A program made the translations under genes and the position numbers. From NCBI RefSeq assembly GCF_013409305.1, contig NZ_JACBZJ010000001.1:372001-436000 (forward strand): a DNA stretch of 64,000 nucleotides, given 5' to 3'. Position 1 is the first letter of the stretch, and every line of letters starts with the position of its first letter. The notes under the pieces are model-generated. The model had not been told where the DNA came from and searched no databases. It saw only the letters and a program-made list of their open reading frames with translations. Positions 52,665 through 61,312 of the stretch are shown here, in pieces. The stretch is from Cellulomonas soli (GTDB taxonomy: Bacteria; Actinomycetota; Actinomycetes; Actinomycetales; Cellulomonadaceae).

Positions 52665-53732
52665 ATGGTCGCGAACACGGCGGGGGCACCGCGGGACATC
52701 AGCACGTCGCACACCAGCACGTCGGAGATCAGCACGTCGGAGATCAGGCGCGGGGCCCACCCCGCGTCCGCGTCGCCCGGCACGGCGCGCAGTCGCGTCC
52801 GCCAGCGCTGGGCCGGGATCGTCGCCCTGCTCGTCGTGACCGGGACGCTCGCGGCGTGCAGCGCGAGCGGCGGCGACGCGTCGACGGACTCCGGCGCGGT
52901 CCCAGGGGTCGCAGGGGCCGAAGCGGTCGGGGCGGCCGACTCCGCCGGATCGGACGTCGCCGCGGGCGACGAGGCGGCCGTGGCCGCCACGGACCGGCAG
53001 GTCGTCCAGACGGGCACGGTCTGGATGACCGCACCGGACCCGGTCGCCGCAGCGGAGGCGGTCGTCGCGCTCGCCGAAGGCCTCGAGGGCCGCGTCGACG
53101 ACCGGCACTCCGTCGCGGGCGACGACGAGCGGGACGCCTCGGCCTCGCTCGTGGTCCGGGTGCCCGCCGCCGACCTGACGACGATGCTCGAGGGCCTCGC
53201 GGACGTCGGTCGGGTCGTCGAGCAGGAGGTGCAGGCGCAGGACGTCACGGCCGACGCGCAGGACCTCGACGCCCGGATCCACGCGCTTGAGCTGTCGGTG
53301 GCGCGCATGGAGGACCTGCTGGGCCGAGCGACCTCGAACGCGGACCTCGTCGCCGCCGAGCAGGCCCTCTCCGAGCGGCAGGCGAACCTCGAGTCGTTGC
53401 GCTCGCAGCGGGCCCGGCTGGCGGAGGAGGTCGCACTGTCCACGCTGACGATCCAGGTGGACGAGCCGGGCGAGGTGCCCGCAACCACGGCACCGGCACC
53501 GGACGGGTTCCTCGGAGGGCTCGCCGTGGGCTGGTCCTCGCTCGTGACGATGCTGAGCGGTGCGGTGCTCGTGCTGGGCGTGCTCGCGCCGTGGCTGGCG
53601 TTCGGCGGCGCCGTGGCGGCGGGCTGCGTGGCGGTCGTGCGCTGGTGGCGCCGCCGCAGCGGCACGAGGGCGGGCGGTCCGGCCGGGGCGCCGCCGGTGG
53701 CAGGCGCGGCGGCGCCGGGCGAGGATGGCTGA
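52665..53732 (+). CDS. DUF4349 lipoprotein
   Basis: 355 residues. A long N-terminal extension coded partly by a 15-bp repeat is followed by a lipobox (TGTLAAC, Cys near 65). The mature domain has DUF4349 features: QVVQTGTVWMTAPDPVAAAEAVVALAEGLEGRVDD in shortened form, RVPAADLTTMLEGLADVG, a coiled-coil ARIHALELSVARMEDLLGRA, and SERQANLESLRSQRARLAEEV. A C-terminal membrane helix (about 285-315) and a basic tail anchor it. Family known only as a membrane-linked domain of unknown function. Confidence 0.85.
   Translation: MVANTAGAPRDISTSHTSTSEISTSEIRRGAHPASASPGTARSRVRQRWAGIVALLVVTGTLAACSASGGDASTDSGAVPGVAGAEAVGAADSAGSDVAAGDEAAVAATDRQVVQTGTVWMTAPDPVAAAEAVVALAEGLEGRVDDRHSVAGDDERDASASLVVRVPAADLTTMLEGLADVGRVVEQEVQAQDVTADAQDLDARIHALELSVARMEDLLGRATSNADLVAAEQALSERQANLESLRSQRARLAEEVALSTLTIQVDEPGEVPATTAPAPDGFLGGLAVGWSSLVTMLSGAVLVLGVLAPWLAFGGAVAAGCVAVVRWWRRRSGTRAGGPAGAPPVAGAAAPGEDG
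52700..52744 (+). repeat. 15-bp coding repeat (3 units)
   Basis: Three 15-bp units starting CAGCACGTCG at 52700, 52715 and 52730 encode STSHT/STSEI repeats ahead of the signal peptide of the DUF4349 protein. Confidence 0.75.
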
Positions 53733-53859
53733 GCGACCCTGACGGCGCTCGCACGCACCGGTGACCTGCGACGCCGACACATGCTGGACAAGCCCAAAGG
53801 TCCCACCCGGCCCGTCCTATACGGTTCTAAAGTCCTGGCCAAGTGAGCGTCGTACGTGT

Positions 53860-53898
53860 GCCGACCGGTCGGCCGCGCGCGGCACCCACGACCGGTCG
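53860..53898. promoter_or_regulatory. paired palindromes upstream of the DUF4914-like gene
   Basis: GCCGACCGGTCGGC (53860-53873) and CGACCGGTCG (53889-53898) share the core CGACCGGTCG; centres are 27 bp apart. They lie about 70-105 bp before the GTG at 53966, downstream of an A/T-rich stretch (53817-53833) that may hold the promoter. Looks like a tandem operator. Confidence 0.55.
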
Positions 53899-53965
53899 GG
53901 CTCCCGCTGCCCTCCCGCAGCAGGACGCGCCCGCCCGGTCATCCTCCGACGAAGGAGCCCACACC

Positions 53966-55876
53966 GTGAGCGTTGTCGCGTGTCCGTCGCTGGCCGACGT
54001 AGCCCTGCCCCCCGAGGTGCGTGCCGCCCTCGACGCCTGCAAGTCCGTCATCGTCCCGTCCTCGCGCGCTGAGCTCTACGAGCTGACCCTCGGCCCCGCC
54101 GGCGGACCCGTCTTCTCCGTCGACTACGACGTCAACGGCGTGCCGTACACCGAGGCCACGGTCACGCGGTGCAGCAACGGCGCTGCCGTGAACTACCCCG
54201 AGGACTACATGCGTCGGCGCGACCCCGACTGCATGCGCATCGCCGACGACCTGCCGACCGACAAGCCGCGCTACCGCGACGTGTTCGGCTCGGAGTTCGC
54301 GTCCGTCAAGCAGGAGACGCTCGACTGGCTGTCGGAGCAGGAGCTCGTCGTCGTGCCGTTCAAGGCCGGCGGCCCGCGGTTCGGCTACCCCTCGCTGGCG
54401 ATCATCCCGGCGAACGCCGCGTTCTTCGCGCTCGCCCTGGTCGACCTGCAGGGCTGGGTGACGTTCGACGAGATCGGGCCGTTCACGCCCCGCTCGATCC
54501 TGTACGTCGCGCCGCCGTTCCGGCACACGCACTTCGAGGGCCGCCAGGTCGTCGTGCACGACCGCACGGACACGCTGCACGAGATCTTCGCGTACAACCT
54601 GTACCCGGGTCCGAGCGCGAAGAAGGGCGTCTTCTCCGTGCTCCTCGACATCGGCGAGCACGAGGGCTGGATCACCGCGCACGCCTCGTCGGTGCGGGTG
54701 ACCACGCCGTACGAGAACGAGACCGTGATCATGCACGAGGGTGCCTCGGGCGGCGGCAAGTCGGAGATGTGCCAGGAGATCCGCCGTGAGGACGACGGCC
54801 GCATCCTGTTCGGCACGAACGTCGTCACCGACGAGCCGTACCACCTGACCCTCGGCGAGACGAGCACGCTCGCCCCGGTGACCGACGACATGACGCTCTG
54901 CCACCCGTCGGTGCAGCGCGGCGACGGGTCGCTCGTGGTCGCCGACGCCGAGGACGGCTGGTTCGTCCGCGTCGACAACATGAAGTCCTACGGCGAGGAC
55001 CCGGCGTTCGAGCGGGCGGTCATCCACCCGCAGGAGCCGCTGGTGTTCTTCAGCATCGACGGCACGCCCGACGCGACCGCGCTGCCGTGGGAGCACACGC
55101 TGGACTCGAACGGCAAGCGCTGCCCGAACCCGCGCGTGATCATCCCCCGCCGGTTCGTCAAGGGTGTCATCGACGAGCCCAAGGCCGTCGACGTGCGCAC
55201 GTTCGGCGTCCGGATGCCGGCCTGCACCAGCGAGAAGCCCACCTACGGGATCATGGGCATGATGCAGGTCGTCCCGCCGTCGCTGGCGTGGATGTGGCGA
55301 CTCATCGCCCCGCGTGGCGACAAGAACCCGTCGATCGGCGAGTCGAAGGCCACGACGTCCACGCTCAAGCACGGCGGCATGGTCGCCGAGGGCGTCGGCT
55401 CGTACTGGCCCTTCGCGACGGGCACCAAGGTCGGTGCGGCGAACCTGCTGCTCAAGCAGATCCTCGACGCCGACCGGGTGCGCTACGTGCTGACCCCCAA
55501 CCAGCACATCGGTGCGTACAAGGTCGACTTCGCGGCCGAGTGGATCACCCGGGAGTACCTGGCCCGTCGTGGTGGCGGCAAGATCGGCGCGGACCACCTG
55601 ACGCCGGCGCGCTGCTCGCTGTTCGGGTACCGCCCGCGCGAGGTCAAGATCGACGGCCAGCAGATCCGTCCGACGATCCTGCAGCCGGAGAACCAGTCGC
55701 AGGTCGGCCTGGAGGCGTACGACGCCGGTGCCGAGATCCTCACCTCGTTCTTCAAGTCCGAGCTGAGCAAGTTCCTCACCGACGACCTGGACCCGCTGGG
55801 CCGCCAGATCATCGAGACGTGCCTCGCGGACGGCTCGGTCGAGGACTACGTGGCCCTCACCCCGATGCACTACTGA
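53966..55876 (+). CDS. PEPCK-like P-loop protein (DUF4914-type)
   Basis: 636 residues from a GTG 8 bases after GAAGGAG (53951-53957). No signal peptide or membrane segment. A P-loop GASGGGKSE (259-267) is followed by TDDMTL (306-311) and EDGWFVRVDNMKSY (329-342). This order parallels the kinase-1a, kinase-2 (Asp-Asp) and substrate loop of ATP-type PEP carboxykinase (G-x-SG-x-GKT, DD, EGGCYAK). It lacks the actinobacterial GTP-PEPCK motif FPSACGKTN, so it is not pckG. From memory it resembles Pfam DUF4914, unverified. The well-formed RBS, operator-like palindromes and clean terminator suggest a regulated, expressed single gene. Reaction unknown. Confidence 0.7.
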   Translation: MSVVACPSLADVALPPEVRAALDACKSVIVPSSRAELYELTLGPAGGPVFSVDYDVNGVPYTEATVTRCSNGAAVNYPEDYMRRRDPDCMRIADDLPTDKPRYRDVFGSEFASVKQETLDWLSEQELVVVPFKAGGPRFGYPSLAIIPANAAFFALALVDLQGWVTFDEIGPFTPRSILYVAPPFRHTHFEGRQVVVHDRTDTLHEIFAYNLYPGPSAKKGVFSVLLDIGEHEGWITAHASSVRVTTPYENETVIMHEGASGGGKSEMCQEIRREDDGRILFGTNVVTDEPYHLTLGETSTLAPVTDDMTLCHPSVQRGDGSLVVADAEDGWFVRVDNMKSYGEDPAFERAVIHPQEPLVFFSIDGTPDATALPWEHTLDSNGKRCPNPRVIIPRRFVKGVIDEPKAVDVRTFGVRMPACTSEKPTYGIMGMMQVVPPSLAWMWRLIAPRGDKNPSIGESKATTSTLKHGGMVAEGVGSYWPFATGTKVGAANLLLKQILDADRVRYVLTPNQHIGAYKVDFAAEWITREYLARRGGGKIGADHLTPARCSLFGYRPREVKIDGQQIRPTILQPENQSQVGLEAYDAGAEILTSFFKSELSKFLTDDLDPLGRQIIETCLADGSVEDYVALTPMHY

Positions 55877-55901
55877 GCGACCGCAGCGTCGGCTGCTCGC
55901 A

Positions 55902-55941
55902 CGGACAGCCCGTGGCACCCCAGGGAGCCGCGGGCTGTCCG
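55902..55941 (+). terminator. terminator after the DUF4914-like gene
   Basis: Perfect 11-bp stem CGGACAGCCCG (55902-55912) with CGGGCTGTCCG (55931-55941), 18-nt loop. Confidence 0.85.
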
Positions 55942-55970
55942 CACGTCCGGGTCCGTGACGAGCGGGACGT

Positions 55971-56024
55971 CAGAGGGACGCCGGCAGAGGGACGCCGGCC
56001 GGGCGAGCCGGCCGGGCGAGTCGG
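55971..56024. repeat. back-to-back tandem duplications
   Basis: A 14-bp unit CAGAGGGACGCCGG occurs twice (55971-55998), followed directly by a 13-bp unit CCGGGCGAGCCGG in two copies (55999-56024, one mismatch). In the spacer between convergent genes. Confidence 0.8.
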
Positions 56025-56037
56025 GAGGGCGGTGCCC

Positions 56038-56916
56038 TCAGGGGCGTGAGCGGGTCACCAGGACGGGGCACGGGCTGTGCCGCACCACGCCGCGGCTGAC
56101 CGATCCGAGGAGCAGCCCGGCGAGCCCTCCGCGTCCCCGCGCGCCCACGACCACCAGGTCGGCGCCGCGCGCCGCGGCGGTGAGCACGTCGGAGGCCCGA
56201 CCCTCGACGATCTCCCACGAGGCCTGCAGCTCGGGGGCCGTCCGGGCCAGACGGGCACGCGCGACCTCCTGGACCTGCTCGGCGTGCGCGAGCGCCAGCT
56301 GGTCGGGGGTGGAGTCGGGGTAGGCGATCACCCAGTAACTCATGGTCGAGGTCACGGGCACCGTCGTCCACGCGGTCAGGACGCGCAGGGCGGCACCCCG
56401 TGACGCGCTGTGCTCCGCGGCGGTGTCCAGCGCCGCGTCGGCGCCCGCCGAGCCGTCGACCCCCACGACGACGACGCCGTGGTCGGGCACGTCACCGGTC
56501 GGCACGACGACGACCGGGCAGAAGGCGTGCTGAACCACGCTCGCCGCGACCGAGCCGATGACGGCCTCACGCACCCAGCCGGTGCCGTGCCGGCCGAGGA
56601 CGACCAGGCGCGCGTCCCGGGAGTGGTCGACCAGCACCTGGGCGGGCGGCCCGTGCCCCACGAACCCGCGCGCATGCACCTCGGGCGCCGCCTCGACCGC
56701 GAGCGCGACGCCCTCGTCGGCGACGGCCTGCACCCCGGCCACGACCTGGGCGCCGAGCCAGGACGTCCCGGCACCGCCGGTGCGCTGGTGGGCGAACCCC
56801 CACACGTGCACGACGAGCAGCGGGCTGGCGGTGCGTGCTGCCTCGCGGGCGGCCCAGCGCACGGCGGCGACCGAGTGCTCGGACGCGTCGTACCCGACGA
56901 CGACGGACGGGACCAT
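56038..56916 (-). CDS. tandem universal stress protein
   Basis: 292 residues from ATG at 56916, chosen for GGAGG 6 bases upstream; an earlier ATG (56979) would add 21 residues. Two Usp domains: VVVGYDASEHSVAAVRWAA and later GVDGSAGADAALDTAAEHS; the ATP-binding ends are GRHGTGWVREAVIGSVAASV and GARGRGGLAGLLLGSVSRGV. Resembles the two-domain Usp proteins of dormant mycobacteria. Convergent with the DUF4914-like gene. Confidence 0.9.
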   Translation of the reverse strand: MVPSVVVGYDASEHSVAAVRWAAREAARTASPLLVVHVWGFAHQRTGGAGTSWLGAQVVAGVQAVADEGVALAVEAAPEVHARGFVGHGPPAQVLVDHSRDARLVVLGRHGTGWVREAVIGSVAASVVQHAFCPVVVVPTGDVPDHGVVVVGVDGSAGADAALDTAAEHSASRGAALRVLTAWTTVPVTSTMSYWVIAYPDSTPDQLALAHAEQVQEVARARLARTAPELQASWEIVEGRASDVLTAAARGADLVVVGARGRGGLAGLLLGSVSRGVVRHSPCPVLVTRSRP

Positions 56917-57068
56917 CGTGACCTCCTCGTCCGCGGAGCCCCCTCGACCGCTGCTCACGGTGTGCTCATGTGCGCTCATGGTGTGCCCACGGCTCCAGCC
57001 TGCACCTGAGGTGCGCGCGCCGCGCGGTCAGCGTCACGGTCCTGCCGCCGGCACGGCAGGATCGGGGC

Positions 57069-58856
57069 ATGAGCGAGACCCGGCCCGCGTCCCGTACCCG
57101 CAGCGACCGTGGGCCCGTGCGCGCGTGGACCCTGCTGCTGGCCGTGGTCGTGCCGACCGCGGTCGCCGCCGTGGTGGGGATGCTCCTCACCTGGCCCGGT
57201 GAGGCGACTGGCGCGGACCGCCCGCAGCTGGTCGACGTGGCCGTGGAGCTCGACTCCGCGCGGGTGACCGCCACGCAGCTGCAGCGGTGCGACGGCACGG
57301 TCGAGGACGTCCAGGCGGACGGCACGGTGCCCGACCAGGTCGACTGCCTGCAGGTCACCGCGCGGGTGACGTCGGGACCTCGCGCCGGGACGACGGTGGA
57401 GGTCTTCGCGACCGCCGGCCTGGGTGTCGACGACGTGCCGGTGGGCACCGCGGTCGTCGTGGAGTACTACCCCGAGGCGGACGGGTCCCCGGCCGTGTGG
57501 GCGTGGCACGGCTTCTCCCGGTCGCTGCCGCTGGGGGCCTTCGCGCTGGCGTTCGCCCTGGTCACGGTGCTTGTCGCGGGCGCGCGCGGCCTACGGGCGC
57601 TGATCGGTCTCGTCCTGGCGTTCGGGGTCCTCGCGCTGTACGTGCTGCCGGGCCTGGTCGCGGGAGAGAACGCCGTCGTCCTGGCGTTGTGCGGCTCGGC
57701 GGTGATCGTGCTGGTCGTGCTGTACCTGACGCACGGGGTCTCGTTGCGCACGACGACGGCCCTGGTGGGCACGCTGGTCGGCCTGCTCATGGTCGCGGCG
57801 CTGGGCGCCCTCGGGGCGCACGTCGCCCGGCTCGACCCGGTGACGACCGAGGACGCGTACCGGCTCTCGCAGCTGCTCGGCTCCGACGGGCCGCAGATCC
57901 TGCGGGGGGTGTTCCTGTGCGGGGTCGTGCTCGCCGGGCTCGGTGTGCTCAACGACGTGACGATCACGCAGGCGTCGGCCGTGTGGGAGCTGCGGGCGGC
58001 CGACCCGTCCGCCGGGTGGCGTCGGCTGTTCACGCAGGGCATGAGCATCGGCAGGGACCACATCGCCTCGACGGTCTACACGATCGCGTTCGCCTACGCG
58101 GGGGCCTCGTTGCCGGTGCTGCTGCTCCTGGAGGTCTACGGCCAGCCGCTGGGGCAGACGCTGACGAGCGGGCCGTTCGCGGAGGAGATCGTGCGCACGC
58201 TGGCCGGCTCGATGGGGCTGGTGCTGGCGATCCCGCTGACCACGGTGGTGGCGGCGCTGGTGGCGGTGACCGCGTCGGGCGAGCAGGCGCGGGTCGACGC
58301 CGACACCGAGCGGGTGCATGCGCACACCCACGCGGCCGGGATCGGGGCGCGTGCGGTGCCACGCCCCGGTGCGGCACCGCGGGTCGTGGTCATGGGCGTC
58401 TCGGGCTGCGGCAAGTCGACCGTGGGCGCTCTGCTCGCCGAGAGGCTCGGTGTCCCGTTCCTCGACGCGGACGACCTGCATCCGCGGTCGAACGTGGACA
58501 AGATGGCGGCCGGCGTGCCGCTCACCGACGAGGACCGCCTGCCCTGGTTGCGGCTCGTGGGCGAGGCGCTCGCCGAGGCGCCTGCCGGCGCGGTCGTCGC
58601 CTGCTCCGCGCTGCGCCGCGGCTACCGGGACGTGCTGCGCGAGGCCGCGCCCGAGGTGCGGTTCGTGCACCTGGCGGGCACCCGGGAGCAGCTCGCCGCC
58701 CGCCTGACCTCGCGTGTCGACCACTTCATGCCTGCTGCGCTGCTGGACTCCCAGCTGGCCACGCTCGAGCCGCTCACACCCGACGAGGACCCGGTGCTGC
58801 TGGACATCGCGCTCGCGCCCGCCGAGCTCGCCGAGCAGGCCGCACGGGCCCTGTGA
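57069..58856 (+). CDS. YibE/F-like membrane protein fused to gluconokinase
   Basis: 595 residues, one uninterrupted frame. Residues 1-410 are YibE/F-like: an N-terminal helix, an extracytoplasmic domain (RVTSGPRAGTTVEVF), and about seven membrane helices including LNDVTITQASAVWEL and STVYTIAFAYAGASLP. A His-rich cytoplasmic linker (RVHAHTHAAG) leads to a gluconokinase domain: P-loop GVSGCGKST (443-451), FLDADDLHPRSNVDKMAAG and ACSALRRGYRDVLR, as in GntK. The kinase is near full length (about 160 residues). An ATG at 58392 could allow separate translation. Fusion is seen in the sequence; the joint role is unknown. Confidence 0.85.
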   Translation: MSETRPASRTRSDRGPVRAWTLLLAVVVPTAVAAVVGMLLTWPGEATGADRPQLVDVAVELDSARVTATQLQRCDGTVEDVQADGTVPDQVDCLQVTARVTSGPRAGTTVEVFATAGLGVDDVPVGTAVVVEYYPEADGSPAVWAWHGFSRSLPLGAFALAFALVTVLVAGARGLRALIGLVLAFGVLALYVLPGLVAGENAVVLALCGSAVIVLVVLYLTHGVSLRTTTALVGTLVGLLMVAALGALGAHVARLDPVTTEDAYRLSQLLGSDGPQILRGVFLCGVVLAGLGVLNDVTITQASAVWELRAADPSAGWRRLFTQGMSIGRDHIASTVYTIAFAYAGASLPVLLLLEVYGQPLGQTLTSGPFAEEIVRTLAGSMGLVLAIPLTTVVAALVAVTASGEQARVDADTERVHAHTHAAGIGARAVPRPGAAPRVVVMGVSGCGKSTVGALLAERLGVPFLDADDLHPRSNVDKMAAGVPLTDEDRLPWLRLVGEALAEAPAGAVVACSALRRGYRDVLREAAPEVRFVHLAGTREQLAARLTSRVDHFMPAALLDSQLATLEPLTPDEDPVLLDIALAPAELAEQAARAL

Positions 58857-59069
58857 CCGGGCACCCGGTGGGGCCGTTCCTCATCCTGGTGCGCCCTTCT
58901 ACGCGGCGGTAACCTCGACTCGGGTCTGCGACAAGCTGTCTCGTTCCCGCAGTCCCCTGCCGCAGCACGCCGCCACACGCCGCTACACGCCGCTACTCAC
59001 TGAGCGCCCGCGCTCCACGGACCTCCGCCGGCCCGACGTCGTCGCCGGGGGCGGGAAGGACGCCTCCCG

Positions 59070-59690
59070 ATGGACCCCCGACTCGCACGGACCCGCGAGG
59101 CCGCGCTCACCGCGGCGACCGACCTGCTGGCCGAGTACGGCATGACGGCGCTCACGCACCAGAACGTCGCCGCCCGCGCCGGCCTCGGGCGCGCGACCGT
59201 GTACCGCCACTGGCCGACCACGGTCGACCTGCTGCTCGACCTGCACGCCGCGCACCGGCCGCCGGGCTTCGTCACCGAGGGCGAGACCCTGCGGGGCAGG
59301 ATCGCCGCCAACTACGACCTGCAGCTCGCGCACCTCGTCGACCCCCGTTCGCGCAACGTGTCGATCGCGTTGCAGGGTGCCGCGCAGGACGAGCGGGTGC
59401 ACGCACGGCTCGTCGAGGCCAACGCCGCGCGGATGCGGTCGATCGCCGACGCCGTCGGCCCCGACTACGACCTCCACGACCGCCGGGACCACCTGCTCAA
59501 CGTGCTGGCGCTGATGAACGGCCCGGTGCTGCAGCTCGCCGCGTTCAGCCGGCACGCGATCGACGCCGAGGTGCGGGCCACCGTGATCGACGCCGTCGTG
59601 GACTACCTGAACAGCTACTGCCGCACCACCTCCCCCGCGCCCGCACCCGCTCACGTCGACGCACCGATCCCGGTGTCACCGGTCGTCTGA
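59070..59690 (+). CDS. TetR-family regulator
   Basis: 206 residues. N-terminal helix-turn-helix: RTREAALTAATDLLAEYG, ALTHQNVAARAGLGRATVYRHWPTT. The C-terminal ligand domain is of the TetR_C type (LALMNGPVLQLAAFS). Start preceded by GGGAAGGACG. It follows the YibE/F-gluconokinase gene by 213 bp, where GACA-AGC-TGTC (58930-58940) and a 10-bp repeat ACACGCCGCT (about 58965-58996) occur and could include its operator. Target unknown. Confidence 0.87.
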   Translation: MDPRLARTREAALTAATDLLAEYGMTALTHQNVAARAGLGRATVYRHWPTTVDLLLDLHAAHRPPGFVTEGETLRGRIAANYDLQLAHLVDPRSRNVSIALQGAAQDERVHARLVEANAARMRSIADAVGPDYDLHDRRDHLLNVLALMNGPVLQLAAFSRHAIDAEVRATVIDAVVDYLNSYCRTTSPAPAPAHVDAPIPVSPVV

Positions 59691-60014
59691 GGGTCTACCC
59701 TGGGCCGGGCGGTCCGGGAGGACTGCTCACCAGCACGCCGCGGACGCGGCAGGACCAGCAGGAGGTGACGCCGCACATGCGCAGCGAACCTCCTCATCAC
59801 ATGGACTGACCGGCCCCCGCCGGCCCGTCCTCCACCGCACCCTGCCCTGCCCGGCCGAGGGGCGCTCCGCGCGCCCGCCGGGCTCCCGTCCGCCTGCACC
59901 GCGCGCGCTCGGGCCACGCTCGCCCCGGCTCCGCCGCCCTGCCCTCGAGCAGGACGACCAGGACCGCGCCGCGCCCGCCCGTGCCCGCCCGTGCACCGCC
60001 GCTGGAGCGTGCCC
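59691..60014 (+). other. corA leader region
   Basis: A 324-bp region between the TetR stop and the corA ATG. It contains the 10-codon leader ORF (59778-59810) and C-rich sequence downstream of it. I could not fit the conserved M-box magnesium riboswitch. GGAG at 60004-60007 serves the corA ATG. Confidence 0.5.
59778..59810 (+). CDS. possible corA leader peptide
   Basis: A 10-residue ORF, MRSEPPHHMD, preceded by AGGAGG (59761-59766, 11-base spacing). The Pro-Pro codons CCTCCT (59790-59795) are exactly complementary to that AGGAGG, so translation of the ORF and exposure of its ribosome site are linked. Proline codons in leader ORFs sense low Mg2+ in the Salmonella mgtA and mgtCBR systems; corA encodes a Mg2+ transporter, so a similar switch is plausible. 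Entirely inferred from sequence. Confidence 0.45.
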
Positions 60015-61181
60015 ATGTCCGTCCGTCGCCACCGTCCGCTGCGTGCCCTGCGTCCGCTGCGTCCCCTTCCGCTCGCCGTCGGCCGTCGGCCGGCGAGCGA
60101 CCCGTCCGCGACGCCCGGCGTCCGGCCCGACGCCGTCGAGCCCGCCGCGCCCGTCGGGCTGCACGGCGTCGTCGACAGCGCCGTCTACGACCAGGGCCGA
60201 CGGGTGGCCTCCCCGGGTTCGCTCGTGCAGACCTACCGGTCGCTGCGCGAGCACGAGGACGGGCTGGCCTGGATCGGGCTGTACCGCCCCGACGCGAGCG
60301 AGCTGGCCTCGCTGGCCGCCGAGTTCGGGCTGCACGAGCTCGCCGTGGAGGACGCCATCCAGGCGCACCAGCGGCCCAAGCTCGAGCGGTACGGCGACAC
60401 CCTGTTCGTCGTGCTCCGGGCGGCCACCTACGACGACGCGGCCGAGGAGGTCGGGTTCGGCGAGCTGCACGTGTTCCTCGGGCAGGACTTCGTCGTCACG
60501 GTGCGGCACAGCCAGTCGCCCGACCTGTCGAGCGTGCGCAGCCGGCTCGAGCAGGACCCCGAGCTGCTCGCCCGCGGCACCGAGGCGGTGCTCTACGCGA
60601 TCCTCGACGCGGTCGTGGACGGGTACGCACCCGTGGTCGCCGGGCTGGAGAACGACATCGACGAGATCGAGTCGCAGGTGTTCCGCGGCGACCCGGAGGT
60701 CTCCCGGCGCATCTACGAGCTGTCCCAGGAGGTCGTCGAGTTCCAGCGGGCCGGCAGCCCCCTGGCGGCGATCCTCGCCGGGCTGACCGCCGGGTTCGAC
60801 AAGTACGGCGTCGACGTCGAGCTGCAGCGCTACCTGCGCGACGTCGCCGACCACGTCACGCACGTCAACGAGCGCATCGAGGGTGCCCGGCAGTCGCTGC
60901 GGGACATCCTGACGGTCAACGCCACGCTCGTCGCGCAGCGGCAGAACGAGGAGATGCGGGCCCTGACCGTGGCCAGCTACGCCCAGAACGAGGAGGTCAA
61001 GAAGATCTCCGCGTGGGCGGCCATCCTCTTCGCGCCCACGCTCGTCGGGACGATCTACGGGATGAACTTCCAGGACATGCCCGAGCTGGGCTGGGCCTGG
61101 GGCTACCCGTTCGCGCTCGTGCTCATGGGCGTGGTCTGCGGCACGTTGTGGGCGGTGTTCCGCCGCCGCGGGTGGCTGTGA
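60015..61181 (+). CDS. corA: CorA-type magnesium/cobalt transporter
   Basis: 388 residues from ATG at 60015 with GGAG upstream. The cytoplasmic domain has LAVEDAIQAHQRPKLERYGD and a long stalk helix (VTHVNERIEGARQSLRDIL). Two C-terminal membrane helices flank the selectivity motif YGMNF; the loop after it has MPELGWAW. Pentameric Mg2+ channel by family. An upstream Arg-Pro repeat (RALRPLRPLPL) is at the N-terminus. Preceded by the possible leader ORF. Confidence 0.94.
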   Translation: MSVRRHRPLRALRPLRPLPLAVGRRPASDPSATPGVRPDAVEPAAPVGLHGVVDSAVYDQGRRVASPGSLVQTYRSLREHEDGLAWIGLYRPDASELASLAAEFGLHELAVEDAIQAHQRPKLERYGDTLFVVLRAATYDDAAEEVGFGELHVFLGQDFVVTVRHSQSPDLSSVRSRLEQDPELLARGTEAVLYAILDAVVDGYAPVVAGLENDIDEIESQVFRGDPEVSRRIYELSQEVVEFQRAGSPLAAILAGLTAGFDKYGVDVELQRYLRDVADHVTHVNERIEGARQSLRDILTVNATLVAQRQNEEMRALTVASYAQNEEVKKISAWAAILFAPTLVGTIYGMNFQDMPELGWAWGYPFALVLMGVVCGTLWAVFRRRGWL

Positions 61182-61282
61182 GCAGCACGACCGCGGCCGA
61201 GGAACCCGCTGTGAACCCGGTCACGCGGTCGGGCGTCAAGACCTGAGGGGTCCGCGTCAAGAACGCGTCAGGATCGTGCGCC

Positions 61283-61300
61283 CGGCCGGTGCACCGGCCG
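61283..61300. promoter_or_regulatory. 18-bp perfect palindrome at the KimA-like gene start
   Basis: CGGCCGGTGCACCGGCCG ends 12 bases before the GTG at 61313. The start lacks a Shine-Dalgarno. The palindrome could be an operator or, as RNA, a hairpin that covers the ribosome site. Confidence 0.5.
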
Positions 61301-61312
61301 TTCACTGACCAG

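Noticed and set aside
53966..55876. Annotation as GTP-dependent PEP carboxykinase (pckG)
   Set aside because: The PEPCK-like loops are there, but the hallmark FPSACGKTN motif and the overall sequence are absent; kept as PEPCK-like only.
58930..58940. TetR operator GACA-AGC-TGTC
   Set aside because: Arms of only 4 bp and no second copy; too short to claim.
59691..60014. M-box (ykoK) magnesium riboswitch before corA
   Set aside because: I could not place the conserved M-box core; a covariance search would be needed.
61182..61312. c-di-AMP (ydaO) riboswitch before the KimA-like gene
   Set aside because: The gap is only 131 bp and the riboswitch core is not visible.
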